Source: Kwoniella bestiolae CBS 10118 (taxonomy: Eukaryota > Basidiomycota > Tremellomycetes > Tremellales > Cryptococcaceae). From it: DNA of 64,000 nt. A program made the translations under genes and the position numbers. The DNA is taken from assembly GCF_000512585.2 (NCBI RefSeq), contig NC_089241.1, forward strand, positions 4,916,001 through 4,980,000, given 5' to 3'. This document shows, one piece after another, positions 20,912 through 33,351 of this stretch (position 1 is the first letter of the stretch; every line of letters begins with the position of its first letter). The notes under the pieces are model-generated. The model was given only the letters and a program-made list of their open reading frames with translations, ran no database searches and was not told where the DNA came from.

Positions 20912-22593
20912 ATGCGACCTCCACCTCGCTCAACCCGATCATCAAATTCACCTATCTCCCCTACAGCCGACTCTCGACCCAAACCTACTATCGCGGATGT
21001 GGCCATCGCTCCTCGACGACGAATGCGCGACGGCAGTACATCTTCACGAGGTCGATCATCAAGAGGTAATTCCGTAGCATCTTCTGCATCCAGTAGGGCA
21101 AGTTCTGCGAACCGAGCTACTACTGTTCCAGCCGGGAGTGGAAGTATTTTAGATAATATACGGACTGGAGGAAGGGGAAGGGGGAATATGGCTGATAACG
21201 CAGAAAGAAGACGGAGCTTGACTTCGACTGTTAGTGTGTTTAGTGAATCTGATGGGGGGAGTTATATGCCTTCGACAAATGGTCATTCAACTGCAAACTC
21301 AAGAGATAGTAGTTTATCACCACCTCCACCTGAAGCATCATCAACAACAACTCGTCAGCGTAGACCAGTCGCCAGCCATCAATCCATATTAGACGTTATG
21401 GACGAATACCAGAATCAGACGCAATCAGAAACTATCCCATCACTACCTATCGTCAATAACCCAAACACCCGATCTCGTAATGACACTTCATCTTCCTCTT
21501 CCTCCTCGTCATCTTCTGACTCGAATGGTGGAAGGCGATATACAGCCCACGAGAAGGGGAAGGGACGAGCCGTGGTTACCACCACCACTACTCCTATCGA
21601 AATTGAATCTTCCTCTGAAGAACCTGAAGAGCTGAAAAGAAAGAATTCAATCCAGTTCATCGATATACATCCGAAGAAGCGGAGGAGGAAGAGCGATGAG
21701 GATATGATAGATGAGTTGATCAGTAATAGCTCGGACGAGGGGGAGCAGGGAGTGGACGGGGAGGAAGAGGAGGTAGGGGAGGAAGATACCCTTGCTGGTG
21801 GTTATAGTAAGTGTGAACCATTTTATGCAATATTGTTTATGATGTATAAATTTGGTGGAGCGAAGTGTTGACAATATCGATGCTTCCTTATGTAGCTTGT
21901 CCAGTCTGTTTTTGTCCCCCTTCTCAGGCCGTAATGACACCTTGGTAAATATCCTCCTTCCACTATATCCTTCTTCTATCCCGATCGATGCTAATACCCA
22001 AAACAGCGGTCATATCCTCTGCGCCCAATGCCTCCATTCCTCCCTCCTAGCCGCAATCGGCCGTAACCCTAATCCATACCCCGATCTAACGTTAAACCGT
22101 CCTAACGGTAGACATCCCTCAAGAGGTCGGAACAACCATACACACAAACACCCAGAGAAGACAGTATCTTTCCACGGCAAGAATGGTGGACCTACCAAAT
22201 GGACTAAAGATCTTTTGATGGATTTCTGGCTTTATCATCTGAATCAGGAATGTGAGAAATCGCTTGTGGAGAGTGAAGTGCCGAGAGTCGAGTGGGAGGG
22301 GATCAAGGCTGTGCAGATACCTAGTGCGGAGGAGGTCAAGGTGGAGCAGAAGTTGAGGGGGTTGTGGAGGGTTGAGGAGTCTTGGGTTGTTGAGGGGGAA
22401 TGTCCTGTGAGTGAGGATCTGGTATTATATGTATGACTTCGCGTATGCTGAGTTGGTGTCTCCGCGATAGGTATGTCGAAATGCCCTACCTGGTGGATAT
22501 GGACCGTACGGAACGGGTATAGGAGGGATCATACCACTCCAAGCTAAATTATCGAGCTCTGCCACCACCGGACCAAAGAGGAAAAGGGAGTAG
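20912..22593 (+). CDS. RING finger E3 ligase, Slx8/RNF4-like
   Basis: A likely SUMO-targeted ubiquitin ligase acting in the nucleus. It starts MRPPPRSTRSS at 20912. The N-terminal ~290 aa are Ser/Arg-rich and disordered. They include a candidate SUMO-interaction motif PIEIESSSEEPEE and a basic stretch PKKRRRKSDED. After introns near 21810 and 21945 the RING is read: CPVCFCPPSQAVMTPCGHIL, then CAQCLHSSLL. The last zinc pair CPVCRNALPGG comes from a final exon after the intron at 22408-22470. About 110 residues are inserted between the two halves of the RING, unlike the compact Slx8 RING. The end GGIIPLQAKL resembles the Slx8 C-terminus. RING certain; STUbL assignment inferred. Confidence 0.82.
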
Positions 22594-23079
22594 GATATGA
22601 CAATAAGATTGGCCCAAGCTTGGGGTTATGACCGGTTGATTATTATGCCAACTGGCTTCTATTTCCCGCCCAACTGCATATATATCCGCCATTGTATTGT
22701 TTTCTCTCATTAGCATATAGGATGTCACGTTTCGTGTTGTTATAAGTGTGTTCATAGATGTATGTGATTATGTGGTTCTATAGCGGTGCGGACATATCCG
22801 ATGAGGTTGGATTCGGGATGGGTGAATCGATGAGATTTCGTGATCACTTTGGGATGAGAATAACAAATACTGTCTTCGTTCTCTCGTTGTGGTTCTTCCG
22901 ATATCATCCTATATACGTCCACTCTTTCCTCATCTAGGCAGCAAGCAGGTGAAGCCGTGTTCATGTCCTTGTGTAGGATTATAACGCACATCTGTAAATA
23001 CCCTTGGACATTCATTTCGCTATCGATTCTCTCACTATCTCTCTATCTATCGTACACAACAAACCTGAGCTTGATCAAC
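22594..23079. other. Intergenic region
   Basis: Promoter of the flavin monooxygenase gene and 3' flank of the RING gene. Nothing else is seen. Confidence 0.5.
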
Positions 23080-25402
23080 ATGACTATTCCCTCCAAATCA
23101 TCAACGACAAGAATCGGTATAATAGGCACAGGAGCATCTGGGTTATCTCAAATCCAACAATTATTAGAGATATGGGATCAGCGGAGGGAGGATATCACCA
23201 AGGGGGGGTTGGAAGTGGTTGCGTTTGAAAGTAAAGATGATGTAGGTGGTGTGTGGTGAGCTCTTCTCCCTTCTTTCTCACACTATTTATCCAACCTATA
23301 TAAGCAGGGGGAGATGGTCGACATGGCTAACGATTGTATCATCGTAGGCTGACAGACGATCAACCGAAAGCTAACATCCGGACTCACCTACCCTCGAGAG
23401 ATGAGACGTACTCTTATCCTCCTGAGGGGAGTAATCCTTCGCCTATGTATCAAGGTCTCAGAACGAATTTACCTCATGTGCGTGTGATCTACTGCTTCCA
23501 CTGCACGATCTTTCGATCAATAGAGCATCAGTGATGCATGAAAAGTATATGGCAATGTGTTGATATTCTTGTCACTTGGATAGGATTTAATGTCTTTCAG
23601 AGGATATCCTTTTCCTGAAGATACGCCGGTATTCCCAAAACAAGGTTGGTCATTCCCCCTTACTTCCCTACTAGTACGATAGGGGCGACTGATCTGTATC
23701 GATTATTCCTCGAGTATGCTGATTTGCCCGCTGAATAGAGCTCGTCCAGAAATACCTCCAATCCTACGCGGAGCATTACAACCTCCTCCCTCATATCCGC
23801 TTTTCCACCCGCGTCGAGCGGGTATACCTTAACCCCACGTCCGACGAGGGAAGTAAGAGATGGACGATAGAGAGCCATGATCTACTGAGAGACCAGAGGA
23901 AGACAGAGGAATATGATTACGTGGTAGTGGCAAATGGACATTATTCGGACGGTTGGATACCCCCTATCAAGGGCTTGAGGTGGGTTGTTTTTTGCTCATG
24001 ATCACCTCGAGGATCTGTCCTCCCTACCATGTTTCTTCACTTCTTCTCTCTAGGCTGTAATCTATACCTTGATACTTCACTGCCCTCTATCACCTATACT
24101 AATGACATTATCGTTCATTTCGCAGCACCTTCCCAGGCAAGCTCATCCACTCTCGATTCTTCCACTGCGCCTCCTCCTACGCCGGCAAAACGGTCCTCGT
24201 AGTCGGTTCCTTCGCCTCAGGAGGAGACATCTCCCGTCTCCTAGCTTCTGAGAACATCGATAAATTCACTTCGGACGGCACACCCCTGAATGGATACAAC
24301 AAAGAAGAATACATAAAGGTATATGTCTCTACCTCTGGATATACCCAATATTCAGCCACGGAAGGGCCTTGGGCTCAATATATCAAACATGTCCCACTAA
24401 TCTCTCATCTCTCGTCTCCCACCTCTGCTCAGCCCAGGGGAGTAATACATTTGGAAGAGGATGAGGAGGGGGAGAAAGGGGAATTGGAGCACGTGGATGT
24501 TATTATCTTTGCTACGGGGTATAACTTTATGTTCCCCTTTTTCAAAAATACGGACAAACCTTGGAATACCACTAGACTTAGTGAAGGTGTGATCAAGGGA
24601 GAAGAGCGGGAGGGAGGAGAGGCGTGGGAAAAGGGTGGGTTGAAGGGACAGGGAGTGGATGGGCTGGATGAGACGTTGTTGTTTTTGAAAGGGGATAGGA
24701 CGATAAGTTTTCCGACATTGTGTGAGGTTTTTTCGCTACGATCCTCCTCCAAGCCCTTGAGCACCGTCATCGACATGCTCCATAAGGATATATGGGTCAT
24801 GTAGCGTCATCTGCCTTTGGCATCACGCTCTGCATCCGTCCTGTTTTTCCATCACCCTATTGGTGTACTATCGATTGCATCAGAACAGAAGCTGATGGAC
24901 TTGCACAGCGTACCAAAACGTGCCCTTCCCCTTGGCTCAAGTCCAATCCCGCTTCACGGCCTACCTCTGGGCTGGTCTTTTAGATCTCCCAGAAAAGATA
25001 CAACTCCCTCACAACCCTTCGAACCCTTATTCTTCTTCAGTGACCGAAACAAAAGATGGAAAAGCAGCCGATTCATTCAATACTTCCTCTTCTTCCCCTC
25101 CTGCAGGTACCCCCTCGACAAGAGCACCGGAACCGGAGGAAGCAAAAGAAGATAAAGGCTCAGTAGATCCTCCACAACCCTCCGTGGAACCTAAGAAACC
25201 CCGTAAAGTCCTACAGCGTATCAAGCATCTAGTTTTTGGTGCGCCGTATGAATGGACGTACTCTGAGTTCCTCATGGGATTCATGACGCGGTCCGATGAG
25301 AGGTATGGAAGGGAGACGGAGAATCATTGGAGGAGGGTTGAGGGGTGGAGGAGGGATCGTAGGGAGGATACGGGTTTGCGGAAGAGGATGTTGGGGTATT
25401 GA
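23080..25402 (+). CDS. Flavin-containing monooxygenase
   Basis: A FAD- and NADPH-dependent oxygenase of soft nucleophiles (N- or S-oxidation). It starts MTIPSKSSTTRIGIIGTGASG at 23080. The FAD motif GIIGTGASGL is at the N-terminus. The FMO-identifying motif FPGKLIHSRFF (F-x-G-x-x-x-H-x-x-x-F) follows an intron near 24123. The NADPH region VVGSFASGGD and the C-terminal FATGYNF motif are present. Six or seven exons. The intron at about 24729-24909 rejoins FPTL to YQNVPFPLAQVQSRFTAYLW, a normal FMO continuation, via an acceptor after TTGCACAG. Ser/Pro/Glu-rich residues near the C-terminus are an insertion of unknown role. Substrate unknown. Confidence 0.93.
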
Positions 25403-25644
25403 TCTTACGTTGTTGATGAGGTATCACAGTGGATTGTTTTACGGTGCAAGATTGGGGGAGATGTACGGTAGATTGGTGGTTTGTTATTGGGGTGAATTCG
25501 GGTTGTATTCACGGTGGAATTTCAGGTTAACATAGATGAAGGTAGATATAGAATAGCATTAAGTTCAACAAGGATAATAATGCATTTATAATTAGTATAA
25601 AACTAGAACTACAACATCACATCAAATCAAGAAGTACCGGATGA

Positions 25645-26770
25645 TCAATCCTCCCTATCCAGAAATGCAGCACCTTTATCATTCTCTATTTTCCGGGTGA
25701 AATTCGTGTACCACTGTTGGAAGACTGATAGTGGTATGGGCGTCTCGGGGCTACATGATGAGCGAGGTATCACATATTAGCTTTCCAGCCTACCTGCAGC
25801 GGGATAAGGTGGGTGTATGTTGGTGGGATTAGGAACTCACGTAAGTTTGATCTCGCCGCCGAAGGAATGCAGGTAATTGAACAGCTACAGCACACCATAT
25901 GTATCAGCGAGAGTGAACTCCACAGTGATATCTGTCCTGTACATCTCTGGTCAGGATATGCAAAACCCAGAACTCACATTCTTCACAACCTTCTCAGCTA
26001 CTTTCCCAACTTCCACCTTCTTCACCATCTCCCCTCCTTTTCCTGCACCTCCCCCTTCACTCTGCGCCGCTATCTGCGCAGCGATACTTTCCAGCTGTGG
26101 TATCGGAGCGATCTCTATACCCAGTTGAGCGGGTGGGGAAGGTTGGTTGATGGGCGCATTGGGGGGTAGATGGGGACGGAGGCGGTATATTGATGACGGC
26201 TTGGAGTTTGTTAGGCTGTGGATGGTGTCAGAACAACAGAAAATTCTTCGAAGATGTTGTGGTTTTATGGTGTGATCATATAGGAAGAGAAGAAGAGATT
26301 TTGATCTGATAGAGGTAGGATACAAGGGATAGGGTTGACTCACACTCCCAGTGGGATATACTCTTTACCTGGCCATGCGAAATGAACCGACGCGCCATAC
26401 CCATCTGGAAACGGGACTACAACACCAGATTGGTTTCACATCAGCTAAGACCGCCTTGTAAAAGAGCGGACGAGGAGAAAGCTGAAGTGGTTATGACCTA
26501 CCTGTACCTAGTAGGAATACCGTTAGATGGTTGATCTCGTATGGCTGTTCGAGAGGGAAGACAAAATGGGTATCGTCGCTGAGTCATTCTATGTGAGCAT
26601 GACCCCTTCCGTGAAGACTTGAGATGAGTGAAGAGATGAAAGAGGGACCTACATCTGCTGTAAGTTGGTCTGACTGGATCGATATTAGCTTATGCCCCAC
26701 TGATTGATTGGACTGGGAGCAGGACAGCCGGAACTCACACTAGTCGACCTGCTACTATCGCGCCGAACAT
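25645..26770 (-). CDS. OPI10: Hikeshi/Opi10-like Hsp70 nuclear import carrier
   Basis: The human orthologue carries Hsp70 into the nucleus under heat stress; yeast Opi10 is the fungal member. The first exon MFGAIVAGRLV is diagnostic (human MFGCLVAGRL). Short exons follow: QTNLQQ, DDTHFVFPLEQPYEINHLTV, FLLGT, VPFPDGYGASVHFAWPG and LTNSKPSSIYRLRP. A Gly/Glu-rich linker and the C-terminal VFQQWYTNFTRKIENDKG come after, with the stop TGA at 25645. All parts follow the family order and the length is about 230 aa. Six or seven introns, most with CTGAT/CTCAC-like branch points. The join before DDTHF uses a nearby CAG acceptor chosen to keep frame. Confidence 0.92.
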
Positions 26771-27600
26771 GATGTCTTCCTTATGTATGTTATGACAGTG
26801 TATTATCTAGGTGTGAAGAGCGAGGAGGACGTTGGCAGTCAAGGTGTATAGTTGTATATCAGCTGAGAGTGAAAATATCTATTAGAATGGAACACGAGTT
26901 ATACCTACGAAGAATATTGAAGAAAGTTGTAGATGCCCCTGGTGATAGGGTTGTCAACATTACGAGTACCCGGTTCAAAGTGGCACGTGCACAACGCGAC
27001 TGTCTTTCTGCATCTGCTCGCATCCTTGATATTTCCATCGCAGTTTCAGATTGAGGTCTTCCGTTTTTCACTTGCATGCATGTTTCCCTGACGGTAAGAG
27101 AGGGAGATGTGTGCCTCGCCTCATCCCGACACAGACTGTTTCCATCTGAATCGAGTGTCTACAAATGTGTGGGTGGGGGGATGCCGCCAGAAGTACACAA
27201 TCGAAACTAGTGGTCTTGATCTTGATTACACTTCTGGGGACCGAGCGTCATCAGACCAGCAGGACTAAACCATGCAAAGGATGAATATGATTGCGTCACG
27301 TGATACCAGTACAGTGGCATCGTCAACCAACGTCAGCTCAAGGGTGGGTCGACTACCAGTCCAGTCAACTAAGAGTCAACTACAGTACACTACAGTGCCA
27401 CTTCACTCTCATCCCTCAACTATCCAGATGACTACTTCTGATACCACTCCCTCATTCTACTCAGCCCATCTCGGTATCATTCAATAATCTTGATCATGGC
27501 CACTCCAGCCACCGACAACAACATCAACAACATGCACAGCGACAACGACACCGACATCGGCACCGACAACAACACCAACAACATCAACAACATCTACATC
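26771..27600. other. Intergenic region with low-complexity end
   Basis: Promoter of the Hikeshi gene. Positions about 27512-27600 are a low-complexity run of CAACAACATC/GACACC-type units. They read as Asn/Asp-rich in the frame from the ATG at 27497, which stops at 27631 and is not the F-box frame. Confidence 0.5.
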
Positions 27601-28833
27601 ATGAAACTATCAGAACCGCCGCTGGTACACTAATCCCAGAAGAAATCGTCCATCAAATCCTCTCCTACCTTGCAAGAGATCACGACACTCCCACACTAGC
27701 AAATCTGCAAACAGTGTCCGAGGACATGTACCGTCTAGTCACTCCGACCCTGTACCGACATATTCATCTCACAGAGTACTCTTTCCAAAAGCTGTTCCAA
27801 AACTTCTTCTTCCGCGATACCCTACTCGACCAGCTCCCATTACTCTTTCAAACGGATTTAGCATCTTCCAGCGAGAGGACAGACGGACATATCATTCACC
27901 CGACTCCGGATCCTAAACTTCCTATGATGGAAGAATCCGACAGAACATTTTATACACCAAACGAATCACCCTCGACCTTCAAGAGGAACATCATCCCTCA
28001 ACCACATATCGAGATATCTCAGCTTACGCAAGGCTGTTCAGAAGATGGACCGGTAAACGATTATTCCCTCACGTCGTAGGAGTCTGCTACATACTCTCTC
28101 CCAACCATAATCCCCAATCTCACATGTTGGACCTGATGAAATGGCTGTGCAAACCAGAACATGTGTGTATGAGATTCGGGTAGACTGTTCCTGACGATGG
28201 GTTCAAAGAATGGGAATCGGACTGGAAGAAAGATCAATTTGATAACAAAGTCCGCAGAAAATATTGCCAATCATCATTCTGATGGAACTTGATAAAGAAG
28301 CCGAAAGGGTAGTGTACCATGGGATCGATGTTAACCTGATTGGCCTTGACCACCGTCTCACCAGAAGAAACGTGGTACATCCTGTCGAATGTCCCTGCAG
28401 ACGGTTATACCTTGCCAACCTCTCGAAGAATATCGTCTCAACAATGTAGATACAGGTATACAACCTTGTGTCATCCGCATTGCGGGATCTATTACCATCG
28501 CGATCCTCACACCCAACTCCTCCGAATGATCGAACTCATGGGCCACGGTTCAGAATTGGTGTTCATTCAGGGATCAAATCAAATCGATGAAAGAAGATGA
28601 TCTCATAAATCTTCAGAGACAAGTTCAATCAGGTAATTGAACAGAGGGAACCTTTTCACGTACAATCCAAAGAGTTACTGGATCGCGCTAGGCAGGTCAA
28701 GTGGTACATAGGTAAGGAAGCGGAAGAACAACCAGTATGTCAAGCTTGTGGAGGTGAGTCTGCGTTCCCATTACTTCAGAGTAGAAGACTATCAAGGTTG
28801 ATATACTTTTTTCGCAATGCAGACCCGGTCTGA
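27601..28833 (+). pseudogene. Decayed F-box-like gene
   Basis: The frame at about 27630 reads LIPEEIVHQILSYLARDHD, then LANLQTVSEDMYRLVTPTLY. This is an F-box-like opening that matches the two intact genes at 33.3-37 kb. No ATG lies in that frame upstream. Near 27930 the homologous frame shifts (LYTKRITLDLQ and MLDLMKWLCKPEHVCMRFG are in another frame), and in-frame stops follow at about 28182 and later. The 3' end is still recognisable: WYIGKEAEEQPVCQACGG, then a phase-1 GTGAGT intron (28754-28822), then DPV and TGA. Three or more lesions make it a pseudogene. It shares the family's conserved tail. Confidence 0.75.
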
Positions 28834-29947
28834 TGACTAGAAAATAGACAGTATCTCCCTCTGTCTACTCCAGAAAAAATAGGTGACTTGTGCTCTCCTA
28901 CAACGGAAAACGCAATAACGCTTCAGACTTTCACTTTACCATACCTCGTCATTCGATTTCTTCAGGTATATACATATACATATCATCTTTCATTCACATT
29001 CTCGTGGGCAGTATACCTTCTACATTCACATTATCTGCAGACTTCATCCGTCTCTCAATCTTCATATTCACATCCTCTCGAAACCGCTTTATGTCCGTTT
29101 TCATCATTGATCCTTCATGCTGACCTTGGACGATCCTCAGTCGCCTCATCATGTCAGGGCAATCGAATATCGAGTGTTACAACCTCCAGGTTGACATATG
29201 TAGCAGATCGTCCTCATCGGCCTCCGGATCGTCTCTAAATGGTCTGGTGCGACCACACAATGCCTGCGAGTGTGGGTCTTTTGCCAGAGTTGGTTTGGTG
29301 AATTTTGATTCTTTATACCGAAAATCCGTATCATCACCTCGCTGTCCCAGATAAAAACTAAGGTTGACTGTATCTCACACAAAACACAACAGAGTACATA
29401 CTGCATGCATGATATCATCTTACACTCGGTCATTGCTTTATCATATTTTACATATCCAGGCACCAACGATAAGACACTATTTAACCCTGACCGGAAATCC
29501 CAGATAACATATCATCCACTTGATATGTAATCTCTGTATCTGAACCGTCATCAGCGTACAGTACATCTCACCGCTCGGTATACTGTTCGGACAAGGACAA
29601 GGACAAGGACAGTCACATCAGACGTCTATGGAAGTAGCTCGACACCCAAAGATGGATCGCGATACTCTAGTGCAGACGAGACGATTGCGCTCGGATCATT
29701 GTCCGAAGGATGTTTCCGCTCGAGGGAACATGATGATATAATACGCATCAAACACAAACAAGTTGATTTGGTTGAACGGTCATCTACACTTTTACACGTA
29801 CCCGTTCATGATGTGACATTGTCAAAGAACATCCAAGATTATTCTTACCTCTCTGATATATTCTCATGCTCCATTCTTTAATCAATAGTACAAGTTGCTT
29901 AAACTTCTTTGCATTGGCCAACTCACATTATCAAAAGGAGCTGCCAA
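28834..29947. other. Gene-poor stretch with minisatellite
   Basis: About 1.1 kb with small ORFs only. The best is 29151-29354 (67 aa, Ser-rich, containing NACECGS), with no known family. A (GGACAA)n run lies at 29589-29612. Confidence 0.4.
29589..29612 (+). repeat. Minisatellite (GGACAA)4
   Basis: Four tandem GGACAA units, the last imperfect (GGACAG). Confidence 0.9.
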
Positions 29948-32898
29948 ATGTCGTTCGCCGTTATAAGATGTCGATTTTACACCCTGTTCGGCAAAGCTGG
30001 CCCATCAGATTGTGTCATCGGGACTAAGCGACTCATGGAAGCTGACGATTCGGAGAAGATTGTTCTGTATGAGATGGAGAAGAGGGGAGGTACGGCGCCG
30101 GACGGTATGGTGTTAGCAGATTGGCAAACGTACTTATCGGTGAGTGATCCGCTCTTGCTCTTTCTTGATAATAATGCTTGTGGAGCAGAGATCAGAACCT
30201 TGTATACTAATGGCACTTCAGTATGTGACCACGATCAACGATACGCCTTACACTGTCACCACGATAGCCAATCTCCCCCTTACATGTGAGTAGGACTGCC
30301 TTACTATTGGAGAATGGATGGATATTGTACTGAAGTGTGATCCCTCTGACCAGACTATGGACCGTCGATACCGCTTGGTGATGGCTGGACCTATGGTGGG
30401 CTCGAATCACCCACCGGGACAGATAACCTGGCTCCACCAATGACAGAATCCCATACACCAACAACTCAGACCGAAGACATACCTTCTATCACCAGTACTG
30501 CTCAAACACTCCAGTCTACCGCTTCCAGCGCCACTTCCAGCTCCTTAATACCATCCTCTTCCACTGCCTCATCATCCTCACAAACGTCCGCCATTCCTTC
30601 CACTTTAACGCTCCCTCCCTCGTCCAGTCACTCAACGACCTCCCCTTCCTCGACCGCCTTCATGCCCGATACGCTCAACAACCCTCCGTCCGATCCCACC
30701 CAGCCGCCTAACCCTTCACCTTCATCCGCAGACGAGGGAAGAAATCTGCTCGGTCCACTACTAGGCGCACTGATCCCTCTGGTGCTAGCAATCCTGGCAA
30801 TCCTCATTTTCTTCGGCATATACCACCGAAACCGACATTCTCGCGATTCGAGATACTTTGGCCTATTCTCCAAATCCAAATGGTCTGCCCTTCCCTCTGG
30901 TCCGTCTCAGACCGGTGGAAAAGGAAAGTCCCGAGAGATTGGTGAAGATGATCCCGCCATTGGAGGAATCAAATCACCAAATGAGAAATCAGCCTTATTA
31001 CCCGGATGGACAGCTCAACACCATCGACGAAACTCCCAGCAAGATCTCGATCAGGTAGATGATGAGCTTAGAGAGCTGGCCAGGAGAAATGAAAGTTTAC
31101 TACAGAGACTAAATCTGGGAATGGGATGGCTGAAGACTACTCCCACGCCCTCGAACTCTTCTGGATCGTCTGGTGGATTTGGTAGTGTTAGGAAGGCTAG
31201 TGGCAATACATTAGAGAAGGGAGGGGGTAAACGAATATTCTCTCCTGCGACTTTGGCTTCAGCTACTGCAGCGTTAGCTACCAGCGGTCTGGGCAATAAG
31301 AGGAACAAGAGGAATACGAATTTAACAGTATCTACAGAAGGGTACGAAAGGGTATTGGAAGATGATCAGCTGTTCTTCTCTGTACCTCAGCGAGAGGATA
31401 GTTCGAACTACTCAAGAACGGGGAGTGCTACTGGCTCACCACCCATCTCCCAAGATCCCTCAGGAAGTGGGATGAGGTTATCTCCCCCTGCGGAAATCAG
31501 AGGGATGGGATCTCAGACTTTCAGTGTGGGGATACCTATCACTCCTGGGACGGAGGCGAATGATCTGTCCATGGAGTTGGGTGATGGGAATAGACGAGCT
31601 AGGTGGTCTGAAGATGGTGAGAGGATTAGGTTCCCTGCTCCGCCTGTCACGGGGGTGGGATTGGGGCTGTACGATGATGGGACTTTTGGGAGACCGCCTC
31701 GGTTGAGTGAAGGGAATGAAGGTGTGGCTGGGAGGAGGGAGAGCTATCTGAGTGCTGAGACAGAGTAAGTTCATCATAGCTTTCACTAGAGATACCTTCC
31801 GACACCGCTTTGCGGCTGGGATATTTGGTCGATTCGTGATGCAATGGAGAGTGATATGGCTGATTCAAAATCGATCATTTCAGATACTACTCCGCCCCAT
31901 CACACAACTCCTCTCCTCAAGCTGCATCAAAAAGTACCGGCATACCCATACCCCGCGACACAGAGGACTATCGACACGTATCAGTCTCAGCATTCGGCTC
32001 GCACCCTTCAACCCCGACTCGTCCCGGCAGGTTCTCACAGCACGACTCATCGCAATCGCATAGGGACTTAAGCCCAGTAAGACTCGTATCTCCCATTGCA
32101 TCGCCATCGAAAACACCGAAAGCACAAGCAAGACCTACATCGGGGATAGGAAGTACTTTCCATTCCATTCGAAATCTGTTCTCTTCTACACCTACGCCTT
32201 CTCCTGGGGTGATCGGCGTTGCTGAAGGAAGTAGCAAGGACAAACGAAGGAGTTATGTGGGACAGCCGCTTGTGGATGATAGGTTGAAGAAGGTTAGTAG
32301 GAGCATGGGGGAGTTTGGTGAACCGTTGAAACAAGGTGCTTTGGTTGTAAGTGCTATTCGAGAATTTCTTCACAAAACCCAGAAAACACCAAAGCGTGAA
32401 AGACGGATGTGTAGCATACAGTGTTCAATGAAATGGATCGAGCTATTAATGCGGAAATGTACGGGCTTAGCTGACCATCATTCACAGGCTCCAACTATAA
32501 TGCAGCCCCGTCCATCCCACTCCTCCGAACAAGCTTCCATCCACCTTTCTATCCCGTCTCAGCACGCTTCTCACTCATCTCACTCCACCTCGGGATCATC
32601 ATCCAACGACGCGACAGAAGCATCCCACGAGCCAGTAGTAAGAGGTAAAAGAAGTAAAGGGATGTTAATCCGCGCATCGAAGATTGGCGAGTTATCGAGA
32701 CCACAACCATTACCTATCCAGGTGGCTGGCGGAAGCTCGCAGGCCCCAGGTGGAATAAGGGAGCATCAGACTAGGGAGTGGGAAGGAAATATAGATGAGT
32801 TTATGGGTGAGGGGGAGGAGCTGCCGCCATTAACCCCTGGGTGGGAGGGGGAGAGAGATAAAGGGATGAGATGGTTGGGGAGGTGGTCTAGTCCGTAG
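29948..32898 (+). CDS. Single-pass mucin-like membrane protein
   Basis: A plasma-membrane or wall-associated protein by architecture. After small exons at 29948-30140 and 30222-30288 (VTTINDTPYTVTTIANLPL), a long exon reads YGPSIPLGDGWTYGGLESPT. About 90 Ser/Thr/Pro-rich residues follow, then a transmembrane helix (LLGALIPLVLAILAILIFFG) with basic residues after it. A long disordered cytoplasmic tail continues across introns near 31769-31892 and 32348-32489 and stops at 32898. Total about 880 aa. The layout resembles fungal Mid2/Wsc-type surface sensors, but no named domain is seen. The true start is uncertain: no good signal peptide is visible at 29948, so the first exon may be missed. Confidence 0.72.
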
Positions 32899-33351
32899 AG
32901 AGACTGCTCGAGGGAGATGATGGAGATAATGTGGTTGTGGATTGAAGATGGACTTTGATTGACATACATGTATATAGTAGTACCTGTTTACTCGTGCTAT
33001 ACAGTATATCATAACAGTTTTTGTTTACATAATTCCTACGATTGCATTTCCTGTCCATGATACAATTGCCAACGTTTTAATCCCTTCTCGAAGATCACCC
33101 AGGAGAGATCGTCTTTGTTGTTGATTAGAGTTGGAGGAAGAAAGAAGAAAGGAAAAGATTGAAATTTCAAGATTTAGGCGATTAGATTACTCTATTCGGG
33201 GACATTAAACCTGTTCTGTAATGATTCGTGACATCTTGCTATCATCATGTATATACAATACCCAGCCATGCTACCATTTTCCATTTATACTGCTCCGTAC
33301 ATCGACAATGGTGTACCGGACCATCGTCATCCGAAGTAGACCCATGCGAGA
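32899..33351. other. Intergenic between convergent genes
   Basis: 3' flanks of the membrane-protein gene and of the F-box-like gene. Nothing else is seen. Confidence 0.5.

Noticed and set aside
28888..29238. Hydrophobic 116-aa ORF suggesting a membrane protein
   Set aside because: Overlaps another equally long ORF in a different frame, has no splice context or homologous neighbour, and its composition looks like random CT-rich DNA.
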